From contig NZ_JAXQNN010000005.1 of the NCBI RefSeq assembly GCF_034427455.1, forward strand, positions 62,001 through 126,000: a stretch of 64,000 bases of DNA. The letters run 5' to 3'. The notes below the pieces were generated by a model. That model had not been told where the DNA came from. It worked only from the letters and a program-made list of their open reading frames with translations, and ran no database searches. Below, piece by piece: positions 16,787 through 25,880 of the stretch (positions are counted from its first letter, which is position 1; the number at the start of each line of letters is the position of its first letter). Made by a program: the position numbers and the translations under genes. The stretch comes from Jeotgalibacillus haloalkalitolerans (GTDB lineage Bacteria > Bacillota > Bacilli > Bacillales > Jeotgalibacillaceae).

Positions 16787-17341
16787 TCAGTATATAAATG
16801 GAATCAGCCTGAATCTTTGCTTCATCCATTGTTCATATTCCGGGCCGAACTTTGATACAAGCAGCTTTTCTTCATAACGGATCCGGATTAATAGTGTGAC
16901 CGTCAGAACTGCTGCCCCTGCAAGTGTAGCGATGATGCTTGCAAAAAATAATGTCATACCTGTTCCAATAAAAAAAAGACCTGTGTAAAGCGGATGCCGC
17001 AGTTTGCTGTAAGGACCTGTACTGACGATTCTGTCGCCTTCCCTTACTGTTACGTGGCGTGTGAACTGGGCTTTGAGGTGAAGAATGCCCCAATACCTGA
17101 GACCTACACCTGATGCAAAAAGAATCAGTCCGGTCCAGGTGACAAATGCTTCTGCTCCGGTCCCTCTTAATTCCTGCAGGATCAATGCAAGTCCGATCAT
17201 GCCAAGCAGACTCAGCAGAATATAGTAAAAGGACTTCTGCTCAAGCGGATCCCCTTCTCCGGTACCCCGATTGCGGAAGAATACAAATTCCCCAATCCAT
17301 GCGATACTGACGATGATAAATAACCATTCAGCTAGAGACAT
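16787..17341 (-). CDS. Isoprenylcysteine carboxyl methyltransferase-family membrane protein
   Basis: A 184-residue membrane protein with about five helices and the family motif TGPYSKLRHPLYTGLFF (near residue 110) that binds S-adenosylmethionine in the ICMT/PEMT fold. The bacterial acceptors are mostly unknown. Being the first gene of a two-gene unit with crtP suggests, without proving, methylation in carotenoid or isoprenoid metabolism. The start at 17341 has GGAAGGAG upstream; the six-residue longer form lacks a good site. Confidence 0.8.
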   Translation of the reverse strand: MSLAEWLFIIVSIAWIGEFVFFRNRGTGEGDPLEQKSFYYILLSLLGMIGLALILQELRGTGAEAFVTWTGLILFASGVGLRYWGILHLKAQFTRHVTVREGDRIVSTGPYSKLRHPLYTGLFFIGTGMTLFFASIIATLAGAAVLTVTLLIRIRYEEKLLVSKFGPEYEQWMKQRFRLIPFIY

Positions 17342-17374
17342 TGGATTCTCCTTCCGCATTCATTGCTTCTTTTA

Positions 17375-17403
17375 AATATATAGAATTTTCAGACTTAAAA
17401 CAA
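17375..17403 (-). promoter_or_regulatory. Promoter of the methyltransferase-crtP unit
   Basis: Minus strand TTGTTT (17398-17403), 17 bp, TATATT (17375-17380), about 35 bp before the start codon. Confidence 0.6.
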
Positions 17404-17448
17404 TGAATAATAAGCGCGTATATAGCTGTTATTTCCTATTTAATGCAG

Positions 17449-17485
17449 AAAAAAACCTTCTTATTGATAAAAGAAGGTTTTCTTT
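17449..17485. terminator. Bidirectional terminator
   Basis: AACCTTCTT / AAGAAGGTT stem with A-run left and TTTTCTTT right. It probably ends the cstA transcript coming from the right, after R1 copy e. Confidence 0.75.
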
Positions 17486-17523
17486 GATAATAGGTATTCT
17501 AATGTTTATTTGCTTTATTAAAA

Positions 17524-17679
17524 TTGGCTGCTGATTTCCGCTTCAGGGAGACGCTTTTCGCGGACGAACGCTCAGGCCGGGCAGAAAGCGACTGCACTGC
17601 CCTGCCCTGCCCTGCGGGGTCTTTCCCGATCGTTTTTCCGCAGGAGTCGCCCCCTTACGCTGCAATCATCAGCTGTGCA
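17524..17679. repeat. GC-rich dyad repeat R1, copy e
   Basis: Begins TTGGCTGCTGATTTCCGCTT, contains GCGGACGAACGCTCAGGCC and CCGCAGGAGTCGCCCCCTTA, and ends GCAATCATCAGCTGTGCA. An inner CCCTGCCCTGCCCTG microrepeat has lengthened this copy. Confidence 0.85.
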
Positions 17680-17735
17680 AATAAGATGATGGACTTTTAC
17701 AAAGCATATATATTATTTTATTGTCTGTTTCTCTA

Positions 17736-19193
17736 TTACGCTGACTGCTCAAGCTCTTCATCGACTACAATCGGGCGAAGTCCTGAGTCGCTTGCAGCAA
17801 GACGCGCTCTGACTGTGTAAAAGAATGCTGCAATAGATGCTGCTGTGATGAGTGATGCGCCTGCGTATGCCCATTCAATCGGCAGACGGAATCCGATTTC
17901 TGCATTCAGAATATAAGTGAATGTTGCCATCGTGATAAATGCTGCCGGGACTGCTGCAATCCAGAAATTTTTACGCTGCAGCGCCAGGTACATCGCACCT
18001 ACCCACAGAGCGATCATTGCTGTTGACTGGTTAGCCCAGGAGAAATATCTCCATAGCAGGTTAAAATCGACCTGCGTCAGCACAACTGAAATCACAAACA
18101 GCGGCAGTGCAATCCAAAGACGATTTGAGATTTTCTTTTGACCCACTTTAATGTAATCCGCAATAATCATACGAGCGCTTCTGAACGCAGTGTCACCTGA
18201 TGTGATTGGAAGTACAATGACACCAAGAATCGCAAGGGTTCCGCCAATCGCGCCAAGCGTTGTAATCGATACTTCTCTGACAACTGCAGCTGGTCCGCCG
18301 GCAGCAAGGATTTCATTCAGTCCTGCTCCATTGAATAGGGCCATACCTGCAGCAGCCCAGATCATCGCAATAATACCCTCTAAAATCATCATGCCATAGA
18401 AAATTTTTCTTCCCTGGCTCTCTTTTTGTGTGGTTCTTGAAATAATCGGTGATTGTGTCGCATGGAAGCCTGACAGTGCACCACATGAAATTGTTAAGAA
18501 TAGAAGCGGGAATACTGCAAGTCCACCCGGATGCATGTTTTCAAGCGTCATTTCCGGAATTGGATGCCCCTGTACAACTAATGCTCCCCCGACACCAATC
18601 GCACTGATCAGCAGTAATGCACCAAAGAACGGGTACAGACGCCCGATGATTTTATCAACCGGAAGCAGTGTTGCGACAATGTAATACAGGAAGATGCAGA
18701 CAATAATTGCACCCATTGTGATCCAGGCCGGTGAAATATCTGCAATTAGTGCTGCAGGCGCTGTTACGAATACCGTTCCGACAAGTACAAGCAGAAGAAT
18801 TGAGAATGCGTTCACTACGTGTCTGAAGGCTTTCCCAAGGAACTTTCCTGCAAGTTCAGGTAAGTGAGCGCCTCTGTTTCTGATCGAAATCATACCGGTT
18901 AAGTAATCGTGAACTGCTCCGGCAAATATACAACCGAATACGATCCATAAGAATGCAACCGGTCCGTACAGCGCTCCCATAATCGGACCGAAAATCGGAC
19001 CAACACCGGCAATATTCAGTAATTGAATCATTGAATTTCTCTTTGTATCCATCGGCACGTAATCCACGCCATCTGCATTCGCATAGGCAGGTGTCATACG
19101 TTCTTCTTTCACCCCGAATACTTTCTCTACAAACTTTCCGTACGTAAAATACCCAACAATTAAGATGGCAATTGCGACGAGAAATGTAACCAT
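17736..19193 (-). CDS. cstA: CstA-family carbon starvation/peptide or pyruvate transporter
   Basis: A 485-residue membrane transporter with about 13 helices of the CstA family, recognised by its N-terminal block GPIFGPIMGALYGPVAFLWI and by LTISCGALSGFHATQSP (near residue 235). Family members such as E. coli CstA and BtsT take up peptides or pyruvate; this one is shorter than the roughly 700-residue E. coli proteins. The LytS/LytT-type system lies directly upstream in the same orientation, as in pyruvate-sensing BtsSR systems, so pyruvate uptake is a fair inference. GGGGGAA precedes the ATG. Confidence 0.85.
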   Translation of the reverse strand: MVTFLVAIAILIVGYFTYGKFVEKVFGVKEERMTPAYANADGVDYVPMDTKRNSMIQLLNIAGVGPIFGPIMGALYGPVAFLWIVFGCIFAGAVHDYLTGMISIRNRGAHLPELAGKFLGKAFRHVVNAFSILLLVLVGTVFVTAPAALIADISPAWITMGAIIVCIFLYYIVATLLPVDKIIGRLYPFFGALLLISAIGVGGALVVQGHPIPEMTLENMHPGGLAVFPLLFLTISCGALSGFHATQSPIISRTTQKESQGRKIFYGMMILEGIIAMIWAAAGMALFNGAGLNEILAAGGPAAVVREVSITTLGAIGGTLAILGVIVLPITSGDTAFRSARMIIADYIKVGQKKISNRLWIALPLFVISVVLTQVDFNLLWRYFSWANQSTAMIALWVGAMYLALQRKNFWIAAVPAAFITMATFTYILNAEIGFRLPIEWAYAGASLITAASIAAFFYTVRARLAASDSGLRPIVVDEELEQSA

Positions 19194-19299
19194 TTATGTT
19201 TCCCCCTCATCTTTTTTGTATCCGCTTACATTTTATCGCGTCTGTTCATTTTTTGGACAAAAACCGGTTAACGTGCAATTTTTCAGGATTGAAAAGTAG

Positions 19300-19348
19300 A
19301 ATAAAACGCCTGAACTGTATGAAGAGATTCTTCACAGTTCAAGCGTTT
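19300..19348 (-). terminator. Hairpin terminator after the response regulator
   Basis: Long imperfect stem AACGC-TGAACTGT / ACAGTTCA-GCGTT with GAAG/CTTC inside, followed by TTTTATT on the minus strand. It overlaps the stop of the regulator gene and separates it from cstA. Confidence 0.7.
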
Positions 19349-20051
19349 CACGTAACTCTTTTACATAATTTCTACTGACTGGAATCAATTTCTGGCTGTT
19401 TCTTACTTTCAGCTCAAATACATTGGTACTCCATGAAACGAGCTCTTCTACTTTTTTGATATTGACCAGATAGCCTTTATGAACCCGGAAAAATGAGTAG
19501 TGCTTTAATTTAGCTTCGAGTTCCTTCAGCGATGTCTTTGTCGGATACGTTCCTTTTTCACTTACCAGAAAGGTGTCACGCCCTTCCCGGTAGACGTAAA
19601 GAAGTTCTTCCGGCTCCAGATAAATGATCCGGTCCTCACTCTGAACAGCAAGCCTGCCTGCAGAAGCCGGCTTCGTTTCCGTAGGCTGCAATCTGATTTT
19701 CAGTCTGTTGACTGCCTGTGTGAGCTGGTTATCATCAAACGGCTTTAACAGATAGTCAACCGCTTCAACGCGGAAGGCTTTCACCGCATAGTCCGGATAA
19801 GCCGTAGCAAAAATGATCGCCGGCGGTTTTTTCATATTTTGAAGGGTCTCTGCCAGTTCCACCCCATTCATGCCGGTCATTTCGATATCTAAAAATAACA
19901 CGTCCGGTTCTTTTGTCAGGATGATCTCCATTGCTTTTTCTGCAGAAGGCGCTTCACCTATTACATGAATATCAGGATGTTCAGTTAAAAGGTGAAGCAA
20001 TTCCTGTCTGCTCAGCGGCTCATCATCAATAATCACTGCACGTATCTCCAT
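19332..20051 (-). CDS. LytT/LytR-type response regulator
   Basis: A 239-residue response regulator. Residues 1-120 are a CheY-like receiver with the acidic pair after AVIIDDEPLS and the phospho-acceptor in VLFLDIEMTG. Residues about 140-239 are a LytTR DNA-binding domain with FFRVHKGYLVNIKKVEEL. It is paired with the LytS-type kinase and starts one base after it, with AGAGGTGATG as ribosome binding site. The likely target is the adjacent cstA transporter gene, by analogy with LytST-controlled pyruvate uptake in B. subtilis. Confidence 0.9.
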   Translation of the reverse strand: MEIRAVIIDDEPLSRQELLHLLTEHPDIHVIGEAPSAEKAMEIILTKEPDVLFLDIEMTGMNGVELAETLQNMKKPPAIIFATAYPDYAVKAFRVEAVDYLLKPFDDNQLTQAVNRLKIRLQPTETKPASAGRLAVQSEDRIIYLEPEELLYVYREGRDTFLVSEKGTYPTKTSLKELEAKLKHYSFFRVHKGYLVNIKKVEELVSWSTNVFELKVRNSQKLIPVSRNYVKELRETLEL

Positions 20052-21812
20052 TTACATCACCTCTTCCAAACGCTTTACTCCCGGGCATGGGACAGAAAAG
20101 CTGATAATTGTGCCCTCCCCTTTCCCGGATTGAATCGTAAGCTTTGATTGTTCATCTATCATTTTAACCAGGCGCTCATTCAGGTTATACAGACCGATGC
20201 CTGTTCCTTTTTCTGAAGTGACAGGACTTTCAAGTAAAGTGGCGATCCGCTCCTGATCGATGCCTTCCCCGTTGTCTTCAACCTCGATTTTGATTCTCTT
20301 TCCTTCTTTTCCGGCTCTTACAATCAGCCGGCCATCCTCACTTTTGCCCCTTAGCCCATGCTTTACTGCATTTTCAACAAGGGGCTGTAGTGTAAGCGGC
20401 GGGACTGATGCCAGCAGTGCTTCATCTTCAATTTCATACGATACATCCAGCCGGTCATAGAACCTTGCTTCTTCAATTGATAAATAGGATTTTACATGCT
20501 CTACTTCTTCACTTAATGTGGAAACTTTCCTCGTTGTCCCGGCTAAGTTCTGTCTGAAAAATGCGGAAAGGGAAATTAAGAGCTTTCTCGCGTGATCCGG
20601 ATTCGTCCTGATTAATGAGACGATCGTATTCAGTGCATTAAATAAAAAGTGCGGACTGACCTGCGCCTGCAGCATTTTAATCTCCGATTCCCTTGCAAGC
20701 TCCCGGTGCTTTTCACCATCTGCAATTTCAAGCTGATGGCTGAGAAGGGTGGATAATCCCCTGATCAGTTCAAGCATGATGGGAGAGATCATACGCTCTG
20801 AAGAAAAGTAGACTTTCAATGTTCCGATCGTCTGGTCCTTTCTTTTCAGCGGCGCAATCACTGCGGCCTGCAGCATACAATCCGGATTTTCACACTGAAT
20901 TGATTCTTTTCCGACGGTTACACCCTGACCGGATTCAATCACATATTTCGTGGCTTCTGTCCGGATCTCCTCACCTGATCCATGGTGATCAAGCCCGTTG
21001 CCAATATGGGATAAAATCTTGTTGCGGTCAGTAATTGCAACGGCCAAAGACGGAATCTCCTTATAAAGAATAGCGCACACCTCTCCTGCTGAAACAGGTG
21101 TTAACCCTTTTCTCATATGTGTAAGCGTCAGGTTTGCGATTCTCAGCGCCTTTTGGGACTGCACAGCGCCCATCCGCTCTTCTTCCTGGATAACACTGCG
21201 TATAATGAGAACAAATAATGCTGTTCCGATTCCATTTGCGATAATCATTGGCAGTCCGATGTCCTGTACAAGTGCAAGTGCCAGGTCAAATGGGCGCGCA
21301 ATTCCAAGGATAATTAACATCTGCACAGCCTCTGCAGAAGCCCCTACGATAAATGCAATTTGCGGGGAGACAATCCTTGTTTTCTTCTGCTTTTTAGAAA
21401 TGATGCCAGCCATTGCACCGGCTACAATCGTCGCAAGACCGCATGCAAATCCTGTAAATCCACCCAGGAAAAAGCGGTGAACGCCTGCGATCAGACCTGC
21501 ACCTACACCAATCCGCCAGCCGCCAAGCAGTCCGGCAACCACAACACCGAGCACCCTGGAGTTCGCAATCGCCTCATCTTCATTTAACACTGTCGTCCAC
21601 CTGTTCAGGGAGTCCTCAACAGGGTTAACGACAATACCGGTATAGGTCCCGATAATCCCAAAGCAGCCGAATACAACAACCAAAATAAGCCGCTGTCTGA
21701 CATTAATCTGCAGCTGTGCGTCAAACAGTCTTCTGAAAAACGGCAGTCTCGTTAACAGGAAAGCAACTGTTACGATAATACCCAGTCGTTCTAGCATGGC
21801 CAGTACAAGCAT
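20052..21812 (-). CDS. LytS-type sensor histidine kinase
   Basis: A 586-residue kinase. Residues about 1-195 contain the 5TM-5TMR_LYT membrane sensor; a GAF-like domain follows (about 215-355), then a HisKA-type block with SPHFLFNALNT holding the phospho-accepting histidine (near residue 385), and an HATPase domain with VENAVKHG, DNGEGI and GIGLYNL. LytS-type sensors in Bacillus and the E. coli BtsS respond to pyruvate. First gene of the lytS-lytT pair, with cstA downstream. AGAAGGTGAT precedes the start. Confidence 0.9.
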   Translation of the reverse strand: MLVLAMLERLGIIVTVAFLLTRLPFFRRLFDAQLQINVRQRLILVVVFGCFGIIGTYTGIVVNPVEDSLNRWTTVLNEDEAIANSRVLGVVVAGLLGGWRIGVGAGLIAGVHRFFLGGFTGFACGLATIVAGAMAGIISKKQKKTRIVSPQIAFIVGASAEAVQMLIILGIARPFDLALALVQDIGLPMIIANGIGTALFVLIIRSVIQEEERMGAVQSQKALRIANLTLTHMRKGLTPVSAGEVCAILYKEIPSLAVAITDRNKILSHIGNGLDHHGSGEEIRTEATKYVIESGQGVTVGKESIQCENPDCMLQAAVIAPLKRKDQTIGTLKVYFSSERMISPIMLELIRGLSTLLSHQLEIADGEKHRELARESEIKMLQAQVSPHFLFNALNTIVSLIRTNPDHARKLLISLSAFFRQNLAGTTRKVSTLSEEVEHVKSYLSIEEARFYDRLDVSYEIEDEALLASVPPLTLQPLVENAVKHGLRGKSEDGRLIVRAGKEGKRIKIEVEDNGEGIDQERIATLLESPVTSEKGTGIGLYNLNERLVKMIDEQSKLTIQSGKGEGTIISFSVPCPGVKRLEEVM

Positions 21813-21890
21813 AGGATCACCTTCTGAATTTTTGTTAACGCTATCATATCACCTTTTTGAGTACTTGGCTTTTTTAATATTAGTCAGCAA

Positions 21891-22073
21891 TTCCTTCAAT
21901 TTGAGAATAATTCCCTCAGATCGCCTGCTGATTCGCTCAATCCTGAAATGATTCCTTCAAAATCGACATTAATTCCTTCAGCAGTCGTACGGCAGTGCCT
22001 ATTTCCTTCACTTTGATACAGATTACCTTCATCCATCCAGTCAATTCAATCAACTCTGAACGCAGTTCCTTCA
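21891..22073. repeat. 20-21 bp repeat array, TTCCTTCA family (array D)
   Basis: Nine units near TTCCTTCA start at 21891, 21911, 21932, 21952, 21973, then 22003, 22024, 22045 and 22066. Steps are 20, 21, 20, 21, 30, 21, 21 and 21. The one long step (21981-22002) is GC-rich (GTCGTACGGCAGTGCC). The array fills the divergent gap between the lytS-type gene and the CHY zinc finger gene. Confidence 0.85.
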
Positions 22074-22170
22074 CAACTTCTCTATAAAAGACAAGCACTC
22101 GCCAACGTCCATTAAGCCTATAAAAATAAAATGCTGCTTATGGTAAGCTAAAGTCATCGAGGTGAAAAAC

Positions 22171-22515
22171 ATGAATTCGACACAATTTATTCACGGCCAT
22201 CAAATCTATGGCACATGTACTGATTCTGAGACAAGATGTGCTCATTATCATAGTGAGAAGGATATTATAGCGATCAAATTTTATTGCTGCGGCCGGTACT
22301 TCCCATGTGTAAGCTGTCATGATGAAAGCGGCTGCGGTAATAGGCAGGTATGGCCTGTGGAACGTTTTAGTGAAAAAGCAATTCTGTGTGGAAAATGCGG
22401 AACCGAGCTGACCATTCACGAATATCTGGGGTCAGGTTCACGCTGTCCTTCCTGTCAATCAGCCTTCAATCCGGGGTGCAGTCTTCACAAACACTACTAT
22501 TTTGAAACCTCTTAA
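22171..22515 (+). CDS. CHY zinc finger protein
   Basis: A 114-residue cysteine/histidine-rich protein of the CHY zinc finger family, with the metal ligands in TRCAHYH, YCCGRYFPCVSCHDE, LCGKCGTELT and RCPSCQSAFNPGC. Such proteins bind two or more zinc ions; bacterial members have no settled function. The start is taken as the ATG at 22171, five bases after GAGGTGA; a GTG nine bases earlier lies inside that ribosome binding site. Monocistronic, next to repeat array D. Confidence 0.82.
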   Translation: MNSTQFIHGHQIYGTCTDSETRCAHYHSEKDIIAIKFYCCGRYFPCVSCHDESGCGNRQVWPVERFSEKAILCGKCGTELTIHEYLGSGSRCPSCQSAFNPGCSLHKHYYFETS

Positions 22516-22582
22516 TGGTTGATTAAGAGCGTAATAGTGTGTTTAGATTATAAAAGAAAAAGTTTGTAAAGGAGTTGCCCCT

Positions 22583-23377
22583 TTGCTTCATTATCGAACG
22601 TATTTTACACAGCAGTCCCTCCCATGGGTGACCTTTATTCACGGTGCGGGAGGCAGTTCAAGCATATGGTTCAAACAGATTAAAGAGTATAGAAAACATT
22701 TTAATGTACTGGTGATCGACCTCCGCGGACACGGTCAGTCTGAGCGCGGCCGCTGGAGAAAAGGCGACACATTCAAAGATATCGCAAAAGAAGTGATTGA
22801 TGTACTTGATGCAGAAGGAATCAGACATTCCCACTTTATCGGTATTTCACTTGGCACAATCGTGGTTCAGACGATTACCAGTGAATATACACAGTACGTA
22901 CGCTCCCAGACGTTGTGCGGTGCGATTATTCAGCTTGATATCCGTACCAAGTTCCTGCTTTGGGTTGGGCGTACGACAAAGCGTTTTATTCCTTATATGC
23001 TGCTTTATAAGCTGTTTGCATGGATCATCATGCCAAACAGAGACCACGAGGAATCACGCCTTGCATTTGTCAATTCAGCAAAAAAGATGTGTCAGAAGGA
23101 ATTTATTAAGTGGTTTTCACTCACTAAGATGATTAATCCATATCTGGCAAAGTTGCAGCTTGACCATAAGGGAGTCCCTACTTTCTTTGTGATGGGTCAG
23201 GAAGACTACCTTTTCAGGGCGCCTGTTGAGGAGCTTGTGAAAAGAGACCCTTCTTTAAGCTACGTGACAATCCGTAAATCAGGACATGTCTGTAATATTG
23301 ACCAGCCACAGGAATTCAATGACCGTACAATTGAATATATTAAACAACAGGAAGAAATCTTTTCTGTCACCGGCTGA
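22583..23377 (+). CDS. Alpha/beta hydrolase
   Basis: A 264-residue alpha/beta hydrolase fold enzyme. The oxyanion region is HGAGGSSSIW, the nucleophile elbow is GISLGTI (serine near residue 89), the acid is in MGQEDYLF and the histidine in SGHVCNID. This completes the Ser-Asp-His triad. It resembles general esterases and the MenH/YugF-like proteins; the substrate is unknown. It begins with TTG, supported by AAAGGAG eight bases upstream. Stands alone before mscL. Confidence 0.82.
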   Translation: MLHYRTYFTQQSLPWVTFIHGAGGSSSIWFKQIKEYRKHFNVLVIDLRGHGQSERGRWRKGDTFKDIAKEVIDVLDAEGIRHSHFIGISLGTIVVQTITSEYTQYVRSQTLCGAIIQLDIRTKFLLWVGRTTKRFIPYMLLYKLFAWIIMPNRDHEESRLAFVNSAKKMCQKEFIKWFSLTKMINPYLAKLQLDHKGVPTFFVMGQEDYLFRAPVEELVKRDPSLSYVTIRKSGHVCNIDQPQEFNDRTIEYIKQQEEIFSVTG

Positions 23378-23459
23378 TTTTCCAGCCGGTTTTTCTTTAT
23401 CTATCAATCTATCAGGAAATTGATATATAATAAGCAGAAAAAGGCAGGTGAATAAACGT

Positions 23460-23849
23460 ATGCGGAATATGATGAAGGAATTCAGAGAGTTTGCGATGCG
23501 CGGGAATGTACTTGAACTGGCGATCGCTGTCGTACTTGGCGCCGCTTTCGGGAAAATTGTTACTGCACTTGTAGAAAATATTATTATGCCGATTGTTGGA
23601 ATTATCCTCGGAGGTGTCAACTTTTCAGCCCTTGCCGTTACAGTGGGAAATGCTGTGATTACATACGGCATTTTTATTCAGGCAGTCATTGATTTTATCA
23701 TCGTTGCCTTTGCCATCTTCCTTTTTGTTAAAGTGATTAACCGCTTTAAGCGTAAAGAAGAGGCTAAAGAAGCAGCAGCGCCTGTGATTGATCCACAGAC
23801 AGAGCTGCTGACTGAAATCAGGGATTTGCTGAAAAAAGAGCGTGTATGA
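23460..23849 (+). CDS. mscL: Large-conductance mechanosensitive channel MscL
   Basis: A 129-residue MscL. After an amphipathic N-terminus, the first transmembrane helix starts at [20 protein letters not shown] with the glycine/alanine-rich pore lining, followed by the periplasmic loop, the second helix ([14 protein letters not shown]) and a C-terminal coiled segment [12 protein letters not shown]. The channel opens at high membrane tension and protects against hypoosmotic shock, a functional partner for the osmolyte transporter at 12680. The start at 23460 has AGGTGA upstream; a GTG four codons earlier is less likely. Confidence 0.95.
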   Translation: MRNMMKEFREFAMRGNVLELAIAVVLGAAFGKIVTALVENIIMPIVGIILGGVNFSALAVTVGNAVITYGIFIQAVIDFIIVAFAIFLFVKVINRFKRKEEAKEAAAPVIDPQTELLTEIRDLLKKERV

Positions 23850-23886
23850 AAAAAATTCCGCCGGGAACTCCGGCGGAATTTTTTTA
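23850..23886. terminator. Bidirectional terminator between mscL and dppC
   Basis: AATTCCGCCGG / TCCGGCGGAATT stem with A-run left and TTTTTTT right; serves both convergent genes. Confidence 0.9.
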
Positions 23887-24780
23887 TGTCTTCATTTTAG
23901 GATCGAGTGCATCACGCAATCCATCTCCCATTAAGTTAAATCCGAGTACGGCAAGCATAATGGCAAGTCCCGGGAAGAACAGTGTCCATGGCGCCTGCAC
24001 GAGCAGTGCTCTTGATGCAGCCAGCATTGCGCCCCATTCAGGCTCCGGAATCTGTGCGCCGAGTCCAAGGAAGCCAAGTGCTGCTGCTTCAAGTATGGCT
24101 GTCGCAACAGCAAGTGAACCCTGAACAATGATCGGCGTCATTGAGTTAGGCAGTACATGTGAAAATAGTATACGCCGGTCACTCATACCGATTGCTTTTG
24201 CTGCCATAATGTATTCTTCCTCTTTGACACTCAATACACGAGATCTGATTAAGCGCCCAAAGTTCGGAATATTAATAATGGCGATTGCAATTAAAGCATT
24301 ACGTAGTGAAGGTCCAAGAATCGATACAACCGCAATTGCTAATAGAATACTTGGAAACGCAAGCATGATATCAAAAAGGCGTGAAATGATTGTATCCACC
24401 CACTTACCATAATAGCCTGCAATGATCCCAAGCATACTGCCGACAATCGCTGATCCTACTACTGCAAGAAATCCGACTGTCAGCGATAACCTTGCCCCGT
24501 ACACGACACGGGAAAAGATATCCCGGCCGAAATCATCTGTACCAAACCAGAAATCTGCTGATGGTGGCTGCAGCCTGTTCGGCAGATCCTGTTCATTAAT
24601 TCCCTGCGGTGCAATCAGCGGTGCGAATAGCGCTACTAAAATAAAGAAAAAGACAATACTGGTTCCTACCAGTGCAATTTTATTTTTTCTGAACTTTCTC
24701 CAGGCCTCTTTCCACGGAGAAACTGTCTCCTCCTGAGGCGGTTTATTTGCCGGTTCCAATTTACGAGCCGGTTCACCCAT
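23884..24780 (-). CDS. Dipeptide/oligopeptide ABC permease, DppC-like
   Basis: A 298-residue inner membrane permease of the DppC/OppC group: cytoplasmic N-terminal extension of about 40 residues, six helices, and the coupling loop around EEEYIMAAKAIGMSDRRILFSHVLPN. Last gene of the peptide transporter operon (order D, F, binding protein, B, C). AGGAGTGAC precedes the start. It converges on mscL with a shared terminator. Confidence 0.9.
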   Translation of the reverse strand: MGEPARKLEPANKPPQEETVSPWKEAWRKFRKNKIALVGTSIVFFFILVALFAPLIAPQGINEQDLPNRLQPPSADFWFGTDDFGRDIFSRVVYGARLSLTVGFLAVVGSAIVGSMLGIIAGYYGKWVDTIISRLFDIMLAFPSILLAIAVVSILGPSLRNALIAIAIINIPNFGRLIRSRVLSVKEEEYIMAAKAIGMSDRRILFSHVLPNSMTPIIVQGSLAVATAILEAAALGFLGLGAQIPEPEWGAMLAASRALLVQAPWTLFFPGLAIMLAVLGFNLMGDGLRDALDPKMKT

Positions 24781-24811
24781 ATACGGTCACTCCTCTCCTG
24801 TCTAACATCCT

Positions 24812-25816
24812 TTAGTTATAGCGAATCCGCGGATCAATAATTGAGTAGAGAATATCTACAATCAGATTGATCATGACGAAGATAAAGGCGACGATTAAAA
24901 TACCGGACTGGATTACAGGATAATCACGGGATGAGATGCCTTCATAGATATAACGTCCAACCCCTGGTAATCCGAAGATCGTTTCAGTCAGAATCGCTCC
25001 TCCAAGTAAAAGCCCCGTCTGCAAACCGATCACTGTCAGAACAGGAATCACAGCATTCTTTAATGAGTGCTTATAGACAACCCAAAACATTTTTTCACCC
25101 TTCGCACGTGCTGTACGGATGTAGTCAGATTTCATCACTTCAAGCATACTTGAACGTGTCATACGGGCAATGATTGCCATTGGGATTGTTGCAAGTGCAA
25201 TCCCCGGCATGACCAGATGTTTTAGCACATCGACAAATTGGTCAAAACGCCCCTGAATTAATGTATCAATCAAATACAGATTCGTGATGGCATTAACCGG
25301 ATTACGCACATCTTCACGTCCGGTTGTCGGGAACCAGTCCCACTGCAGTGAAAACTGATACTGCATCATCAGGCCAAGCCAGAAGATTGGCATAGATACA
25401 CCAACAAGTGCAAGTACCATGGCTGTGTAATCAAACCATGAGTTCTGGAACCAGGCAGAAATAATCCCTGCGTTCACACCAATAATGACAGCGATCACGA
25501 TCGCAAAGATTGAAAGCTCAAAAGTCGTAGCCAGATAAGGCCAGATTTCTTCATTTACCGGTGTTCTTGTACGGATTGATTCCCCGAGATCACCAGTCAT
25601 TAAATTCCCCAGGTATTGAAAGTATTGAACATACCATGGGTTATCCAGTCCGAGAGATTCTCTGAGTGCCGCTACGGCATCCTCAGTTGCCTGTTGTCCA
25701 AGAATTACAAGCGCAGGATCTCCGGGAATTGCCCGTATGATCAGGAAGACGATAAATGTCATTCCAAGCAATACAGGAATTAGCTGCAGTAGACGTCTGA
25801 TAATATACTGGAGCAT
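24812..25816 (-). CDS. Dipeptide/oligopeptide ABC permease, DppB-like
   Basis: A 334-residue permease of the DppB/OppB group. The opening MLQYIIRRLLQLIPVLLGMT, the loop DYIRTARAKGEKMFWVVYKH and the C-terminal block TIFGLPGVGRYIYEGISSRDYP are family signatures; six helices are evident. It pairs with the DppC-like subunit 31 bp downstream. About 300 bp separate it from the binding-protein gene, and this gap contains a terminator-like hairpin and an R1 repeat, so its expression may be lower or separately driven. Confidence 0.9.
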   Translation of the reverse strand: MLQYIIRRLLQLIPVLLGMTFIVFLIIRAIPGDPALVILGQQATEDAVAALRESLGLDNPWYVQYFQYLGNLMTGDLGESIRTRTPVNEEIWPYLATTFELSIFAIVIAVIIGVNAGIISAWFQNSWFDYTAMVLALVGVSMPIFWLGLMMQYQFSLQWDWFPTTGREDVRNPVNAITNLYLIDTLIQGRFDQFVDVLKHLVMPGIALATIPMAIIARMTRSSMLEVMKSDYIRTARAKGEKMFWVVYKHSLKNAVIPVLTVIGLQTGLLLGGAILTETIFGLPGVGRYIYEGISSRDYPVIQSGILIVAFIFVMINLIVDILYSIIDPRIRYN

Positions 25817-25880
25817 ATTCTCTCACCCCTCAAAGTTCAACATGATGTTTTTAGTATGTAAAACAAATATTTTAAAAGAC

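Noticed and set aside
23279-23671. 130-codon minus-strand open frame
   Set aside because: Antisense to mscL and the hydrolase end; explained by the real genes.
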